64,000 nucleotides of DNA from Agriotes lineatus (Eukaryota; Arthropoda; Insecta; Coleoptera; Elateridae): positions 14,200,708 to 14,264,707 of the forward strand of contig OW679202.1 in the NCBI GenBank assembly GCA_940337035.1. The letters run 5' to 3'. Under the pieces are notes generated by a model, which was not told the DNA's origin, ran no database searches, and was given only the letters and a program-made list of their open reading frames with translations. Positions 49,401 to 57,579 of this stretch are shown here, piece by piece (position 1 is the stretch's first letter; each line of letters begins with the position of its first letter). Both the position numbers and the translations under genes were made by a program.

Positions 49401-50680
49401 TGATAGATTTTATTCATTTTATGGCCATGCGTTTGTACCAGTAAACTACAGCTTTTTGTGGAATAAACCCTAATTTCGAAAACTACAGGGTGTTTAAAAA
49501 CTTTGTCACAATAAATTATCCATCCATATTTTTTTAACCCCCTGTATAATCACTACCAATGTTTTTTTGTGGATAGCTACTTTAATTTAGAAGTTATTTC
49601 GTCTCTTATAAAATTTTAGTTGGGTAGACTGTTTAGCCACAAAAAATATTTTCTAAATCTCTACAAGCCTGAATCAGTAATTGTAACTTTAACACTAGGC
49701 TTGTAGGGATTTAGAAAATGTTTTTTTGTGGCTAAACCATTCACCCAGCTAAAATTTTGTAAGAGAGGAAATAGTTTAGAAATTTAAGTAACTATTCAGA
49801 AAAAAAAAATGGTAATGATTATACAGGGGGTTAAATTTTTTTAAAAAGTTAATCATTTTTAAAGCCCTCTAGCGGCTAAACGAAGCAACTTTGAATAGAG
49901 GTAAGTTGGGTTAAATCGTCCTATTTTGGCCTCTGGAAAATGTGTTATTATTTTGTACAGACCTTTCAGGGACACCCTGTAGAATGAGTCAGTTAGATTG
50001 GAAAAAGTTCAATTATTTTATATGCAGATTTGGATTAAATTTTTTTTCTACTCGTATTGACATAACATTGTTTCTAAGTAACGGTGTATCTTTATATTAA
50101 ACATTTAATAATAAAATTGTATCTTAAAAGTTGCGTCAATATAACATATAGTGGTTAAAATTAGAAAATAATTATAAAATGAGATATCTGTTGATTTAAA
50201 TTTATTATTGCTTCTTAGATTGGCAATACGACTAACGATGCCCAAGGAAAAACCAGTGACACATCTGTCCAAATTGATAGATTAGCAGAACGACTGAAAT
50301 TACTGCAAGTTGAGATTACGAGCAATGAGGAGTTCGCAAAACGTGTTATCGATGAATCTCAAGAAATTCATAGGGAGGCCAATAATACATTCGAAAAGTC
50401 TGAAAAGTTACAAAATCAGTACCAAGAGGTCAGAAAAAAACTAAAAGAAAAGCTAAACAATGTCGAAAATTCAAAAAATACAGCTGACGATTTGTTCAAA
50501 AGAGCTTTCCAGCTAATGCTGAAAATTAAAGGCGTTGAATCAGCCATTGAAAACCTAAAGAATACTCCAGAAGCCCACCTTATAAGTTTGGAGGATGAAA
50601 TACAAAAGTTGATCACGGAAATGGATGAATATAAAAATAAAATAGACGAGAGGGAAGCTTACTATCAAAAATGTACTTAG
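25677..50680 (+). CDS. LanB1: Laminin subunit beta-1, complete spliced gene (23 coding exons)
   Basis: Secreted beta chain of the laminin heterotrimer, a core basement-membrane component. Exons: 25677-25746, 25803-25868, 28344-28454, 28660-28912, 28968-29136, 29192-29479, 29587-29818, 29873-30061, 30119-30624, 30683-31093, 31144-31318, 42530-42673, 42729-43124, 43178-43402, 43741-43940, 46514-46613, 46673-46864, 46935-47368, 47423-47773, 48159-48341, 48400-48563, 48623-48764, 50219-50680. All junctions keep phase and sum to 5463 nt (1820 aa plus stop), close to the roughly 1790 aa usual for laminin beta-1. Domains: signal about 1-23, LN about 84-334, LE 335-604, domain IV 605-823, LE 825-1230, coiled coil 1231-1820 with a six-Cys knob at 1444-1469 and a near-terminal Cys. 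All donors are GT except the GC after exon 6. ATG 25683, two codons in, is an equally possible start. The beta-1 identity rests on domain IV plus the knob and on strong similarity through the LN domain. Confidence 0.96.
26213..27179. mobile_element. Non-autonomous hAT-like element in LanB1 intron 2
   Basis: Imperfect terminal inverted repeats begin CAGTGGCGGCT and end AGCCGCCACTG. They are flanked by a perfect 8-bp duplication CTATTTTG (26205-26212 and 27180-27187). The terminus and 8-bp duplication are those of the hAT superfamily. The 967 bp contain no long ORF, so the element must have been mobilised in trans. Confidence 0.88.
28660..29818 (+). CDS. LanB1: LanB1 exons 4-7: laminin N-terminal (LN) domain and first LE repeat
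   Basis: Exons 28660-28912, 28968-29136, 29192-29479 and 29587-29818 encode the LN polymerisation domain, which in laminins mediates network assembly. Visible hallmarks are CYPATGNLLIG, STCGLYE, YCIVSHLED, WWQSENG, TFKTFRPAAMLIERS, NLLKMTNLRINF and the closing YYYAISDMVVRG before the first LE cysteines. Exon 4 would run to a stop at 28919-28921, but splicing at 28912|28968 (GG|T) restores the frame. The intron after exon 6 begins with GC (CAG|GCGAGT) and is the only donor that keeps the frame to exon 7. Exon 7 ends in the first LE repeat (CTHNTKGSNCEECEDFF). Confidence 0.95.
29480..29586 (+). other. GC-AG intron in LanB1
   Basis: The donor reads CAG|GCGAGT and the acceptor TTTATAG|GAA. Using the nearby GTACCT (29484) instead would add four bases and break the frame, while the GC donor joins two phase-0 exons exactly as the laminin LN domain requires (DKREEIQ then EKYYYA). 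GC-AG introns are a known minor U2 class. Confidence 0.85.
29873..30624 (+). CDS. LanB1: LanB1 exons 8-9: N-terminal laminin-type EGF (LE) repeats
   Basis: Exons 29873-30061 and 30119-30624 encode successive eight-cysteine LE modules, for example CNCNNHATSCHFD, CDCDPLGSLDGGICDS, CTCSTLGT and CYCDPGGSYDNNC, with the conserved G-x-x-C-x-x-C endings (GRRCDTC, GRDCNQC). LE modules form the stiff rod between the LN domain and the domain IV globule. The 57-bp intron between them (30062-30118) ends AAAG rather than the usual CAG/TAG, but this is the only acceptor that keeps the cysteine spacing (R-S-C-D-C). Exon 9 runs straight into domain IV (FTASLDFLLYEAELARASA) and ends in phase 0 at GCT|GTAAGT. 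Confidence 0.95.
30683..31318 (+). CDS. LanB1: LanB1 exons 10-11: domain IV (laminin IV type B)
   Basis: Exons 30683-31093 and 31144-31318 encode the globular domain IV typical of beta chains. Landmarks are WTGTGFMKAPEGSFVEF, SMEYDIVIRYEP, a WEDVTITILRPG strand, LPSNSRSTTVFPPTCLE and the C-terminal ISALS/DICQKYFNSIGAYVFNGAL segment. The intron between the exons is 50 bp. Exon 11 ends one base into a Ser codon (TTG T|GTAAGT) that is completed 11.2 kb downstream at 42530. Presence of this domain separates beta-1/beta-2 type chains from beta-3. Confidence 0.93.
32230..34560 (-). pseudogene. Decayed RTE-like LINE ORF in LanB1 intron 11, minus strand
   Basis: Reading from high to low coordinates: QRWKEHFEEIMN and GKAAGIDGITIDMLK (34374-34180), then KIWKDEKF, PKTGSLQVCSNWRRITLL and LRKEQAGFRAGCSCTDNI (33640-33296), then GVKQGRILSPLLF with the catalytic YADDVCLL (33212-32991), then the 210-codon tail (32910-32278) with FLYLGTVLSHEGSSEKDIE and LYGCETWCIK. 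The LINE opposes LanB1 transcription and lies in its 11.2-kb intron. Frame breaks and the insertion at about 33655-34190 show it is dead. Confidence 0.88.
33655..34190 (-). mobile_element. 3' fragment of a second LINE nested in the RTE relic
   Basis: The minus-strand ORF 34183-33896 has the jockey/CR1-like C-terminal signature (RRTLHLLIFLFNLIN, FSYPLSRTNVHFKSPI, DINIF-like end). It is followed by a short UTR and an (AAAT)n tail, seen as TTTATTTATTTATTT at 33649-33664. It separates DEDTTVD from LYPLIKKIW-type residues of the RTE ORF, so it inserted into it. Confidence 0.75.
34561..36026. other. Part of the large LanB1 intron, little recognised
   Basis: Carries a (TA)n microsatellite at about 34833-34852 and a single TACAGGGTGGCTCAAAAAGTG terminus at 35336 without a visible partner, possibly a truncated mariner-type element. 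Confidence 0.4.
36027..37269. mobile_element. 1.24-kb foldback MITE, CAGTGACCGCC termini
   Basis: Inverted ends CAGTGACCGCCATCATAT and ATATGATGCCGACTTTTTGGTGGTCACTG with TA on both sides. Almost the whole element is one long imperfect inverted repeat: AATTTGTGCTTGTCTGAAAA near the left end, and the inverted inner pair near 36601-36720. The transcript would fold into a long hairpin. Sister copy at 50926-52214. Confidence 0.88.
37942..38069. repeat. Compact palindrome, about 50-bp arms
   Basis: TTCTTAACATAGAATTTCGG...GTTGTGGGTAAACA is followed after a loop of about 36 bp by TGTTTATCCACAAATACTAC...CATAGAATTTCGGCTTAGAC in reverse complement. The arms are nearly identical, so it is young or under conversion. 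Confidence 0.8.
38085..38215. repeat. Dispersed repeat with conserved AACTCAAAAACTAT core, forward orientation
   Basis: CCCTAGATATCGAAGAACAG, CCAATTCCGTCTGTCTGTCT and TATAACTCAAAAACTATGTT parallel the reverse-strand copy near 8900-9000. The copy sits immediately beside the hairpin at 37942-38069. Confidence 0.5.
38295..38798. mobile_element. MITE with GCCTGTATGACACGACGC termini and TTAA flanks
   Basis: Ends GCCTGTATGACACGACGC and GCGTCGTGTCATACAGGC, extending inward through TAAATTTTATG and TTTACTTGTAAATTTTC, 504 bp. TTAA follows at the right; at the left TTAA is separated by CTGCCT, which looks like a small local duplication. TTAA is the target of piggyBac/Kolobok-type elements. Confidence 0.75.
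39050..39125 (+). repeat. tRNA-like SINE fragment
   Basis: GGATCAGTGGAAGAC resembles an A box and GTTCGAATCCCACC is a good B box, about 50 bases apart. No complete cloverleaf forms, so a SINE head or tRNA pseudogene rather than a gene. Confidence 0.4.
41052..41627. mobile_element. TIR element, 576 bp, CGTTATT ends
   Basis: The left arm CGTTATTCTAAGTAAAATGG...ATATGACTTC...GTTGCACA is inverted at the right as TGTGCAACTTCCAG...GAAGTCATATTACA...TTTTACTTATAATAACG. Both arms are about 70 bp. No coding region. Confidence 0.75.
41745..41990 (-). repeat. tRNA-derived SINE, reverse orientation
   Basis: The reverse complement begins AGTGGATGGCAAGCAGCATG and has a perfect B box GGGTTCGATCCC. The body continues through a CTACCACACTAACACGTGTG palindromic segment. 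It lies in the large LanB1 intron. Confidence 0.55.
42530..46864 (+). CDS. LanB1: LanB1 exons 12-17: second LE repeat array
   Basis: Exons 42530-42673, 42729-43124, 43178-43402, 43741-43940, 46514-46613 and 46673-46864 encode about eight LE modules. Examples are CQCDATGSVSKLC, CDCNSIGALDNFC, CDCHGHADVCDSRTGAC, CPCPGVAGSGHSF, CDCNNKIDLLKPGNC, CNCDPVGSERQQC and CQCNIHGSETLQC. Five of the exon junctions in this run fall in phase 1 within or next to modules, as is usual for EGF-like exons. The array ends CSPCGECFDNW, the conserved transition into the coiled coil. The intron at 43941-46513 is 2.6 kb and carries transposase debris; three of the other introns are 53-59 bp and 43403-43740 is 338 bp. 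Confidence 0.94.
44975..45350 (-). pseudogene. C-terminal part of an IS630-like DDE transposase, in LanB1 intron 15
   Basis: The minus strand gives HGHAVLRLPPYHPELNQIEM followed by IWAIIKNYVA (about 45245-45160), the segment with the third catalytic acid (the Glu of NxIE) in insect IS630-like DDE transposases. After degraded sequence come an acidic tail (NDTSDSDFGFSNSSDNESIL) and a stop at 44975. Only this C-terminal third survives. It may belong to the same family as the DETW fragment at 15372-15755. Confidence 0.6.
46935..50680 (+). CDS. LanB1: LanB1 exons 18-23: coiled-coil long arm, beta knob and C-terminus
   Basis: Exons 46935-47368, 47423-47773, 48159-48341, 48400-48563, 48623-48764 and 50219-50680 encode the heptad-rich laminin I/II arm that trimerises with alpha and gamma chains. 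Exon 18 opens with an N-glycosylation sequon (HRNTT) at the same place as in vertebrate beta-1. Exon 19 carries the beta-specific interruption, the knob: C-D-G-Y-G-N-P-C-D-P-I-C-G-G-A-G-C with further cysteines, six in about 26 residues. The last exon ends YYQKCT and TAG (50678-50680); the Cys two from the end matches the one that disulphide-bonds to gamma in known laminins. Intron 48765-50218 holds two palindromic MITEs. Confidence 0.94.
48993..49194. mobile_element. 202-bp palindromic MITE in LanB1 intron 22
   Basis: The left arm CATGTGAGCAAACGAAAATG...GTAGCACTGTAAGTCTATG is almost perfectly inverted at the right (CATAGACTTACAGTGCCACC...GTTTGTTCACATG), arms about 78 bp with a loop of about 45. 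Part of the arm (AAATGAAATCAAGCTT) also occurs near 18240-18270. Confidence 0.8.
49235..49979. mobile_element. 745-bp foldback MITE in LanB1 intron 22
   Basis: Ends CAGTGTGTCCCCGAAAGGTC and GACCTTTCAGGGACACCCTG with TA on both sides. The inverted repeat runs nearly to the centre (GCTTGTAGGGATTTAGAAAA near 49698 against its complement near 49648-49676). It lies within 250 bp of the final LanB1 exon. Confidence 0.88.
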
Positions 50681-52275
50681 TGTGCGATGAACATTTACTG
50701 CCTTTAGATATAGTTTTAAATTTTACGTATTAGGAAGTAATGTTCTTTCTGTAGATTGATAAATTGTTTTGCTTGTACATATTTTTCTATATTAATGATT
50801 TGTAAGTTTGATTTGCTGCTGTTAGTGGCAATTATTTTATATAAAATAGCGACAAAAAATATATATTATGGAACGCATACCTTTACTATACCTCTTTCCT
50901 TTAACTTGCGTATTAACTTTATATACAGTGTCCGCCAAAAAGTCAGCATAATATGGGAAAAATTTTTATTTTTGATTTTTCAAAAAAACTTTTTACGTCA
51001 ATAATTTGTGCTTGTCTAAAAACCTATTTAGCCCCTATCATACATACCGAATGATTTTACTTATTTAGAAAATGGAGTTTTTCGAAATTGTCAAAATCCA
51101 AAAAGTGCTATTTTTCAGAAATTAAGCAGTATTTCAAAGAGATTTTTTTAGAGTGTGTTATTTTTAGCTAACTAAACAATCTCAAGGCCAGAAAACCCCT
51201 AATTTTTTTAACTGTAGCTAAAAATTTATTTTTCAATTTTTTAAATATTTTTCAAAATTTCACATACAAGGACTTAATATTAAAGTTACAATTTTTTTAT
51301 ATGAACATTTTAAAAAATTATAATTGGTGAATATAATATAAAATGTTAATTACTTCTTTAGATTTTTTATTATTTACCGAAAAGTAGTATGTTTGCATAA
51401 TTTGTACGTTTTCTATGCAAGGGGCTCTTTAGCTGAAATATGTTTCAATTCTAATTAATATCGATTTAAATGGCTTCGAGAAACTCTAATCTAGCCTTAT
51501 TAATGAATTACTGTTAGAAAAATCCTGTAAATGTTCTTTTACAGTTGCCTAAATGAGGAAATTGTTTAGAACATTTAATTGGATAAAAAAAATCTCCATA
51601 TTTAGACAACTGTAAAGGAACATTTACAGGATTTTTGTAACAGTAATTCATTAACAGGGCTATATTAGAGTTATTAGAAACCACTTAATTAGATATTAAT
51701 TAGAATTGAAAAATATTTTCAGCTAAAAAGCGCCTTGCATAGAAAACGTAAAAATTATGCAAACATACTACTTTTCGGTAAATAATAAAAAATCTAAAGA
51801 AGTAATTAACATTTTATATTATATTCACCAATTATAATTCTTTAAAGTGTTCACATAAAAAAATTTTAACTTTAATATTAAGTCTTTGTATGTGAAATTT
51901 TGAAAAATATTTAAAAAATTGAAAAATTAATTTTTAGCTAAAGTTAAACAAAAATTAGGGGTTTTCTGACCTTGAGATTGTTCAGTTAGCTAAAAATAAC
52001 ACACTCTAAAAAAATCTCATTAAAATATTACTTAATTTCTGAAAAATAGCACTTTTTCAATTTTGACAATTTCGAAAAACTCCATTTTCCAAACAAGTAA
52101 AAATCGCTCGGTATATATGATAGGGCTAAATAGGTTTTTAGACAAGCACAAATTATTGACGTAAAAAGTTTTTTTGAAAAATCAAAAATAATAAAAACTT
52201 TTTGGCGGACACTGTATATTTCACACTACATTCATATTATAGGACAAACAAGAAAATGAGTATAAAATAAATTAT
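50681..52275 (+). other. Probable LanB1 3' UTR and polyadenylation region
   Basis: No AATAAA is seen between the stop and 50925; the first is at 52266-52271, just past the MITE at 50926-52214. A TATAAA variant occurs at 50840-50845. Either the UTR is short and uses a variant signal, or the MITE inserted into the UTR and is transcribed. RNA data would decide. Confidence 0.4.
50926..52214. mobile_element. 1.29-kb foldback MITE, CAGTGTCCGCC termini
   Basis: Ends CAGTGTCCGCCAAAAAGT and ACTTTTTGGCGGACACTG, TA-flanked (50924-50925, 52215-52216). Arms of over 500 bp form one long inverted repeat. Same family as 36027-37269, 13351-13939 and the fragment at 8575-8895. Confidence 0.9.
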
Positions 52276-52974
52276 AATAAAAAATTAAAATTTATCGAGT
52301 TCAGTACCAAAGAAGTGTACTATTGCAATGTATGTATGTATTATCGATAACCTCATGTTAGTCGAATGCAGGCTTTCACGGCTGTTGTTCATAATGGTAG
52401 GTTCTTCCAGGTTATGCCCGTGGTCGTCAATTTGAACTTGACGTTTCGCTGCTCATGCTGTCAGCTTTTTCAGAAGTTTTCTAAAGTTTTTATAAATGTA
52501 AAAAGTAAAAATGTTTTTATGATTCCCAATTTCACTGAGCAACAAATGTCTTTCAAAATACATACATACAGGTCGTGACAACTAGCTGAACCTCTCACTT
52601 GCATAGATCCAGGAAAGAGTCTGAGTCTGTTAGAAAGAGAAACGCGCACTAGCGGTATACTCGGGTAGAAAAGCAATTCTGGGAAAGCACCATCTTTCTG
52701 TTGCAACCGTTATTACTGTAATAAATAAGACGTTGCAGGTATACAGCTCACCTGCTAAAACGAAATCTCGCATCTTAAAAATACTGTTAGCTTCAGAAAT
52801 ATATTAAAACAATTTATAAGCTATACAAAATAGCACCGACTTTTTGCAAGAATGTACCGATCTTCACTTGAACAAAATTTTGTCAGAACTGAATTCTCCT
52901 CGCCAACTCAGCGCCTAACTTTTGCTTCTCAGGGCTTCAGCTAGTTGTCACAACCTGTATATACATAATCTGGT

Positions 52975-54690
52975 CCTCTTCTGCCTTTCAGTGTCGAGGG
53001 CGTCTCTCTAAATAAATATATAATAAACTTCTCCAGTGAAGACAAGCTCGTTACTTTGAAGCTGTATGGCTGCCATAGCTTTCTTATAAATGTTACTTCT
53101 TATTGTTGAATACCTGAAGTCGATGGCTGTTTTGTAATGCTTGCTGTATTGCCCAATGCTGTTAAAAGCTTTTTTGTAGTCTATAAATCCTCTCTATCAG
53201 GATTTTCACAGTGTGTAGGTGATCACAAGTTTCGAACCCTTTCCTGAATTCTGTTTGCTCCACTGGGTGGTATTTGTTTAATTTTTTGTAAATATTTTAA
53301 AAAGCTTTTACATTTACATAGTAATGTGATGGGTCTTTAGTTGGTTAGGTTATTCTTATCACCCTTTTTTAACGGTAACGCCATGCTGTCCTCATTCCAG
53401 TTTAATGGTATATCACCTTGTATTTATTTAGTAGATAGTCTCCTTTTACCACTTCGATTAGCATACCATCTTATCCTTGTGCCTTGTACTATTTTTCGTT
53501 TCTTTTATAGCACTGACAATTTTTTTCTCTATCTGTGTCTAGAATTTTTGCGGAGTTATAGTTTATAATGTTTCTTTTTAATTTTTTCCTGGTGGCTATG
53601 GTTTTTTCCTTTTTGTGTGCTAGGTGTACCGGATGAAAATGAGACCAGGGTCATTCTTCTATCTTCTTTATTTATGAATTGATTTGGATACAATTTTATA
53701 TGAAGATACTAGACATAATTACTAATTGACTGATATAGTTAAAATAGTCCACTACCGGTTTCAGCGGAAATTACACTAACTTTGATTTGTTAATTGGATC
53801 GCCCTGTATATTTTGTTTTTTGGAATCTACGAGTCAAATTACATGTGACAGTCTCACAAAATTTTCATTTTTTCAAAAAAAGATTTATCATAGAAGGCTG
53901 TGACTGGGGAAAATCACTTTTTAAATGGTACATACTAAGGACCATCTACTGTTAGATAGCAAATTTAATGACCACTCTAACAATGTGTATCACACACTAC
54001 TTTATCTTAATCTACAACTGAAAAATAATTAACTAATTAAAAAAAAAAATTGTGTAATACCTAAGCAAATTTGGTAACACTGTTGTATGTAATATGAGTC
54101 GTAGATTCTGAAAAACATAAAATATGTAAGGCAATTTATTTAAAAAATCAAAGTTAGTGTCATTTCCAATAAAACCGGAAGTCGGTCATTTTAATTACAT
54201 TTGCTTATTAATTCGAAATTATGTCTAGTATCTGTTTATCCAATTTAATCCAAATTCATATATAAATAAAGGAGATAGAGGCATGGCCCTGGTCTCATTG
54301 TCACCCGGTATATGGTAGGTTTTCGTACAATTTTTCTGTTGTATCCCACAATTTCATCAAATCTCCTTCTGTTTTTACCTTTCCAATTTACTTATTTGTG
54401 ACCGTACTAGTGTTTGTATTAGACATCTCATATTCTTGTTTTCTATAACTTCTCGTATAATTTCATCTTGTCTTTTACATCTCTCTTCTGTTATCATTTT
54501 TATTATTGTCTTAATAATGTCAATATATTCTACAATGTTTTGTTTACCGTTTTTCCCTAGTTGTCTTCCCCTTGCTATGAACTTTCTGGTGTCTTCTGAG
54601 ATTTGTTTTTGCTTATTTATTGTCTTCTGCTCTAAATCTCTACTAATTCAATGAGCACATTGGCGTACAGTCTTTTTTCCCAGGAATTTC
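52975..54690 (-). pseudogene. Decayed LINE ORF2, minus strand
   Basis: From high to low coordinates: a linker region (QISEDTRKFIARGRQLGKNG, about 54610-54550), a lysine-rich part (ARGRQ to LVRSQISKLER), then after an inserted MITE the RT core: PLKKGDKNNLTN and RPITLL (about 53370-53330), GANRIQERVRNL matching the EQAGFRKGF region, NPDREDL-like (about 53200), and a degraded segment to 52980. Many stops. A CR1/jockey-like endonuclease-RT LINE. Confidence 0.65.
53629..54308. mobile_element. 680-bp MITE, CCGGATGAAAATGAGACC termini
   Basis: Ends CCGGATGAAAATGAGACCAG and CTGGTCTCATTGTCACCCGG, TA on both sides, inserted in the minus-strand LINE relic. Inside, ACTTTGATTTTT-like sequences also form inverted pairs. 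Confidence 0.82.
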
Positions 54691-54805
54691 ATATTCATTG
54701 TACCTCTATCATTTCTATCTCCATAGACATTTTCTATTTTTTCCTCTTTATGTACCTACCTTTGTACCTAGTTTGGTATTAAAAGCTCCCTATCCCAATG
54801 ACATA

Positions 54806-55481
54806 CAGGCAGACCTCACCGTTCGCGGGGGTTATGTTTCAGAAGAATGCTGCGAAGTGCAAAACCGCGATGCGCAAGTAAACACATAAATGACAAAAAC
54901 GGGGTTAGGTTCCATAAACTAGATTTATTTATACTATGCAACCTCAAAAAATTCAAAAATACATAAACGTGCGTATACAAACTAAAATTCCATACGTAAC
55001 ATAAGTCTGCCACTTGAATCTAGAGCTCGAATGTCCTTTTGTTTATTCAAGTTATAATTTTACAATTTATTTCAGGTCCAATTTGGTAATAAGAGATTTA
55101 AAGGAATAGGCTCAATAAGTGTGTTTACAAGTTCGTGACAAATAATGTTATTTAGGTGTGCATGACATAAACCGCATACGTTTGCTTTATTTACTTATAA
55201 ACGTTAACTTTAAATCGCTTTTAAAATAAACGAAATCTCATCAAAACGTTGGCGCTAATGACATATTCATTAGTAAACAAATTTGTATGCGCTCATGTTT
55301 ATTTTAACAGCGAATTAAAGTTAACGTCAGATTAGTGGCCTTTATAGACTGGCCGTTAGTGTGTGAAAGTTGAAACAGTTGGCAATTCAATCCGCGAACG
55401 GCAAAGAAAAGGGAGCACAGAGGTGCCCCGCGTAAAATCAAATCAGCGAACCGCAAAGTCACGAACGGCGAGGTCTGCCTG
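54806..55481. mobile_element. pogo/Tigger-like MITE
   Basis: Ends CAGGCAGACCTCACCGTTCG and CGAACGGCGAGGTCTGCCTG, flanked by TA (54804-54805, 55482-55483), 676 bp. Sub-terminal GCGAAGTGCAAAACCGCGAT repeats resemble the ends of pogo-group elements. Confidence 0.83.
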
Positions 55482-55792
55482 TATTTTGTAGGTTTGATAT
55501 CCAGCAACATAGATATTTCTTTCTAGAAATATTCAACTTCTTCATCTTCGTAAGCTATTGTTGGTGCATATACTCGTATAACTTTTATTGACACGTGTTT
55601 TGGGATTTTTAAAATTATGTATGCCTCATTATTGGAAACTGCTTTACACTCTGCTATGTTGGGCTTCAATTTTTGCTTTATTCTGAAGTCAACTCTGCCT
55701 TGGCTGCTGTTTTGTCCTTTATAATAATATATTTCTAAATACCAACTATCAGCAGCTCTCTTTTTTTTGTCTTACTTCCGCTAAACTTAGTA

Positions 55793-56211
55793 CAGTGGAA
55801 CCTTGATAATTCGAACTAATTTGGTATTAGGGTTGGTCGAATTTGGCATTTGTTCGGATTAATGAATTTTTCTTAGTGTTTTACATTGTGAAAACATTAA
55901 GTTTACATTTATTTAAATAGATATGTAATACATACTTAGTACATAACTGTAGGTGCATGTTTTTTGTGGTATTGTGGAATAATGTTCTCTACAGCCAACA
56001 GACATATTTAAGTGTTACGATAGACCCTATACGTCATGTGTGGTTGTACACATGCTTAAACAAAAATGCAACAGCTGTGTTCTGTAGGTATGTAACTAGG
56101 ACTTTTAAGTTTAGTTCAGATTATCAAGTTTTCAATTGGTAAGCTGTTCGGATTACTGGAGTTAATTATTATTTTGGATTATTGGAGGTTCGGATTATGG
56201 AGGTTGCACTA
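55793..56211. mobile_element. pogo-like MITE with CAGTGGAACCTTGATAATTCG end
   Basis: The left end CAGTGGAACCTTGATAATTC after TA, and the right end CGGATTATGGAGGTTGCACT, are inverted relatives; repeated TTCGGATTA phrases lie inside. About 419 bp, AT-rich, no coding region of its own. Confidence 0.72.
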
Positions 56212-56220
56212 TATATTTCA

Positions 56221-56430
56221 ATCGCCAGCGTAGCTCAGTGGTTAGAGCATTGGACTGCGGTGCGGAAGTCTGGAGTTCAAATCCCAGAATCGATGCCTGG
56301 CGGGCGGCCTACCCAGTCGGTTTAAATAATTGGGGACCTGCGTTCGAAAGAACAAGGGGTAATAATGCGGTTGTCTAATGCATGATGCTCACCACATCAT
56401 CACGTGTCATGAATTTTCTGCTTAAGTTAT
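56221..56430 (+). repeat. tRNA-derived SINE
   Basis: The head has a clear A box (TAGCTCAGTGGTTAGAGC, 56231-56248) and B box (GAGTTCAAATCCC, 56273-56285) in tRNA-like spacing. The acceptor stem does not pair as in a functional tRNA. The body continues to about 56430 with a non-tRNA segment (GGGGACCTGCGTTCGAAAGA). Confidence 0.7.
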
Positions 56431-56879
56431 TTATCAATATAGATTCCTTAATTTTGATTATACATATTAACTATGATTCATCATCCCTTTTTGCTTATAG
56501 TGCTATTCAATTTTAACAAAACTTAACAAACTTCTCTGTGTTGCGTATGCCATCACACACACTCTATATATGTTTGGTACAATACTGTGCATAGACAACT
56601 TGCCGTTCGTGTGCAAGAGGTGCTTGGCGACCCATACCCCAAGCCTTATGTTGAAATAGATTTTTCTTTAATGTTTAATGGTGTATTATTTTATATAGAA
56701 GGGCAAATAATAAATCAGTTCAATATGTTATTTATTAGCAAAATAAACAATAATGCAACAAAACACAAAAATAACATACGGGCTTCTAAAAGTAGATAAT
56801 AAACAATGAAAAAGTTGAGAAAGTTAAATCTTTTATTTCTAAGTAGTTGCCGTTGTTATTTACAGTAACTTAATGTTTC

Positions 56880-57579
56880 TTATCTTTGCAGGACCAAAAG
56901 GTAAAAACGGCCTCTATTTGGTGTCTAAGCCAGCTAGAATTCGTACAGTGAGCACCAAAATATATTGGTTACTTTGTTTTTGCAGCACAAAATCTTTTGA
57001 AACTCTTGCACCACAAATTGAAGACGAAATAAATCATCATTAGTTCCAGTAAGATGATGCCACTTGTCATACATCAAGAACTAGCATTCAAATTCTGCAT
57101 TGTTTCCCAACTCTGCTTATATCTCATAATAGTGATTCCTACTGCAGCACGTCATCCACTTTTTGTCTTTGGATTACTATACAGGTATATTTAACGAGTA
57201 ATGGTTGAATGGACTATTAAGAGTGCATGGATCAAGATGGTCATTCATTATGTTGCTCGCTGTGTATATAAAAAAAGTTTCAAGTAGTACCTCAAAAAAT
57301 ACAATCGACGGACGCATTAATTACTTTATGTGAAAAAGTGCATTAAGAAACCCTACCCTGTTTTTTAATATTTTGGGAAACAAATGAATTGTGATGTTCA
57401 ATAAAAATGTTAAAATTGTAATTTTTTGGTTGTAGTTCATAAACCAAGAGTTATTCCACTTGTGTTTTCACTATCGTACTGTTGTTAAAAAGTTGACCCC
57501 ATAATGTGCAAATTATTCTCTTTTAGTACTAATAGAGGAGATTTCCACTTAATCCTATCGAAAATGGGCCACCCTGTAC
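56880..57579 (+). pseudogene. Mariner-type transposase relic with right TIR
   Basis: Around 57042-57110 the frame reads FQ*DDATCHTSRTS and ILHCFPTLLISHNSDS, matching the second catalytic Asp segment (FQQDGATCHT...FP-R-ISHNSD) of mariner-like transposases. The next part is frameshifted. The 3' end ATGGGCCACCCTGTA at about 57565-57579 is a typical mariner-type terminus. The left end could not be found. Confidence 0.5.

Noticed and set aside
56221..56295. Functional tRNA gene
   Set aside because: A and B boxes are good, but the acceptor stem does not pair, and a non-tRNA body follows, as in SINEs.
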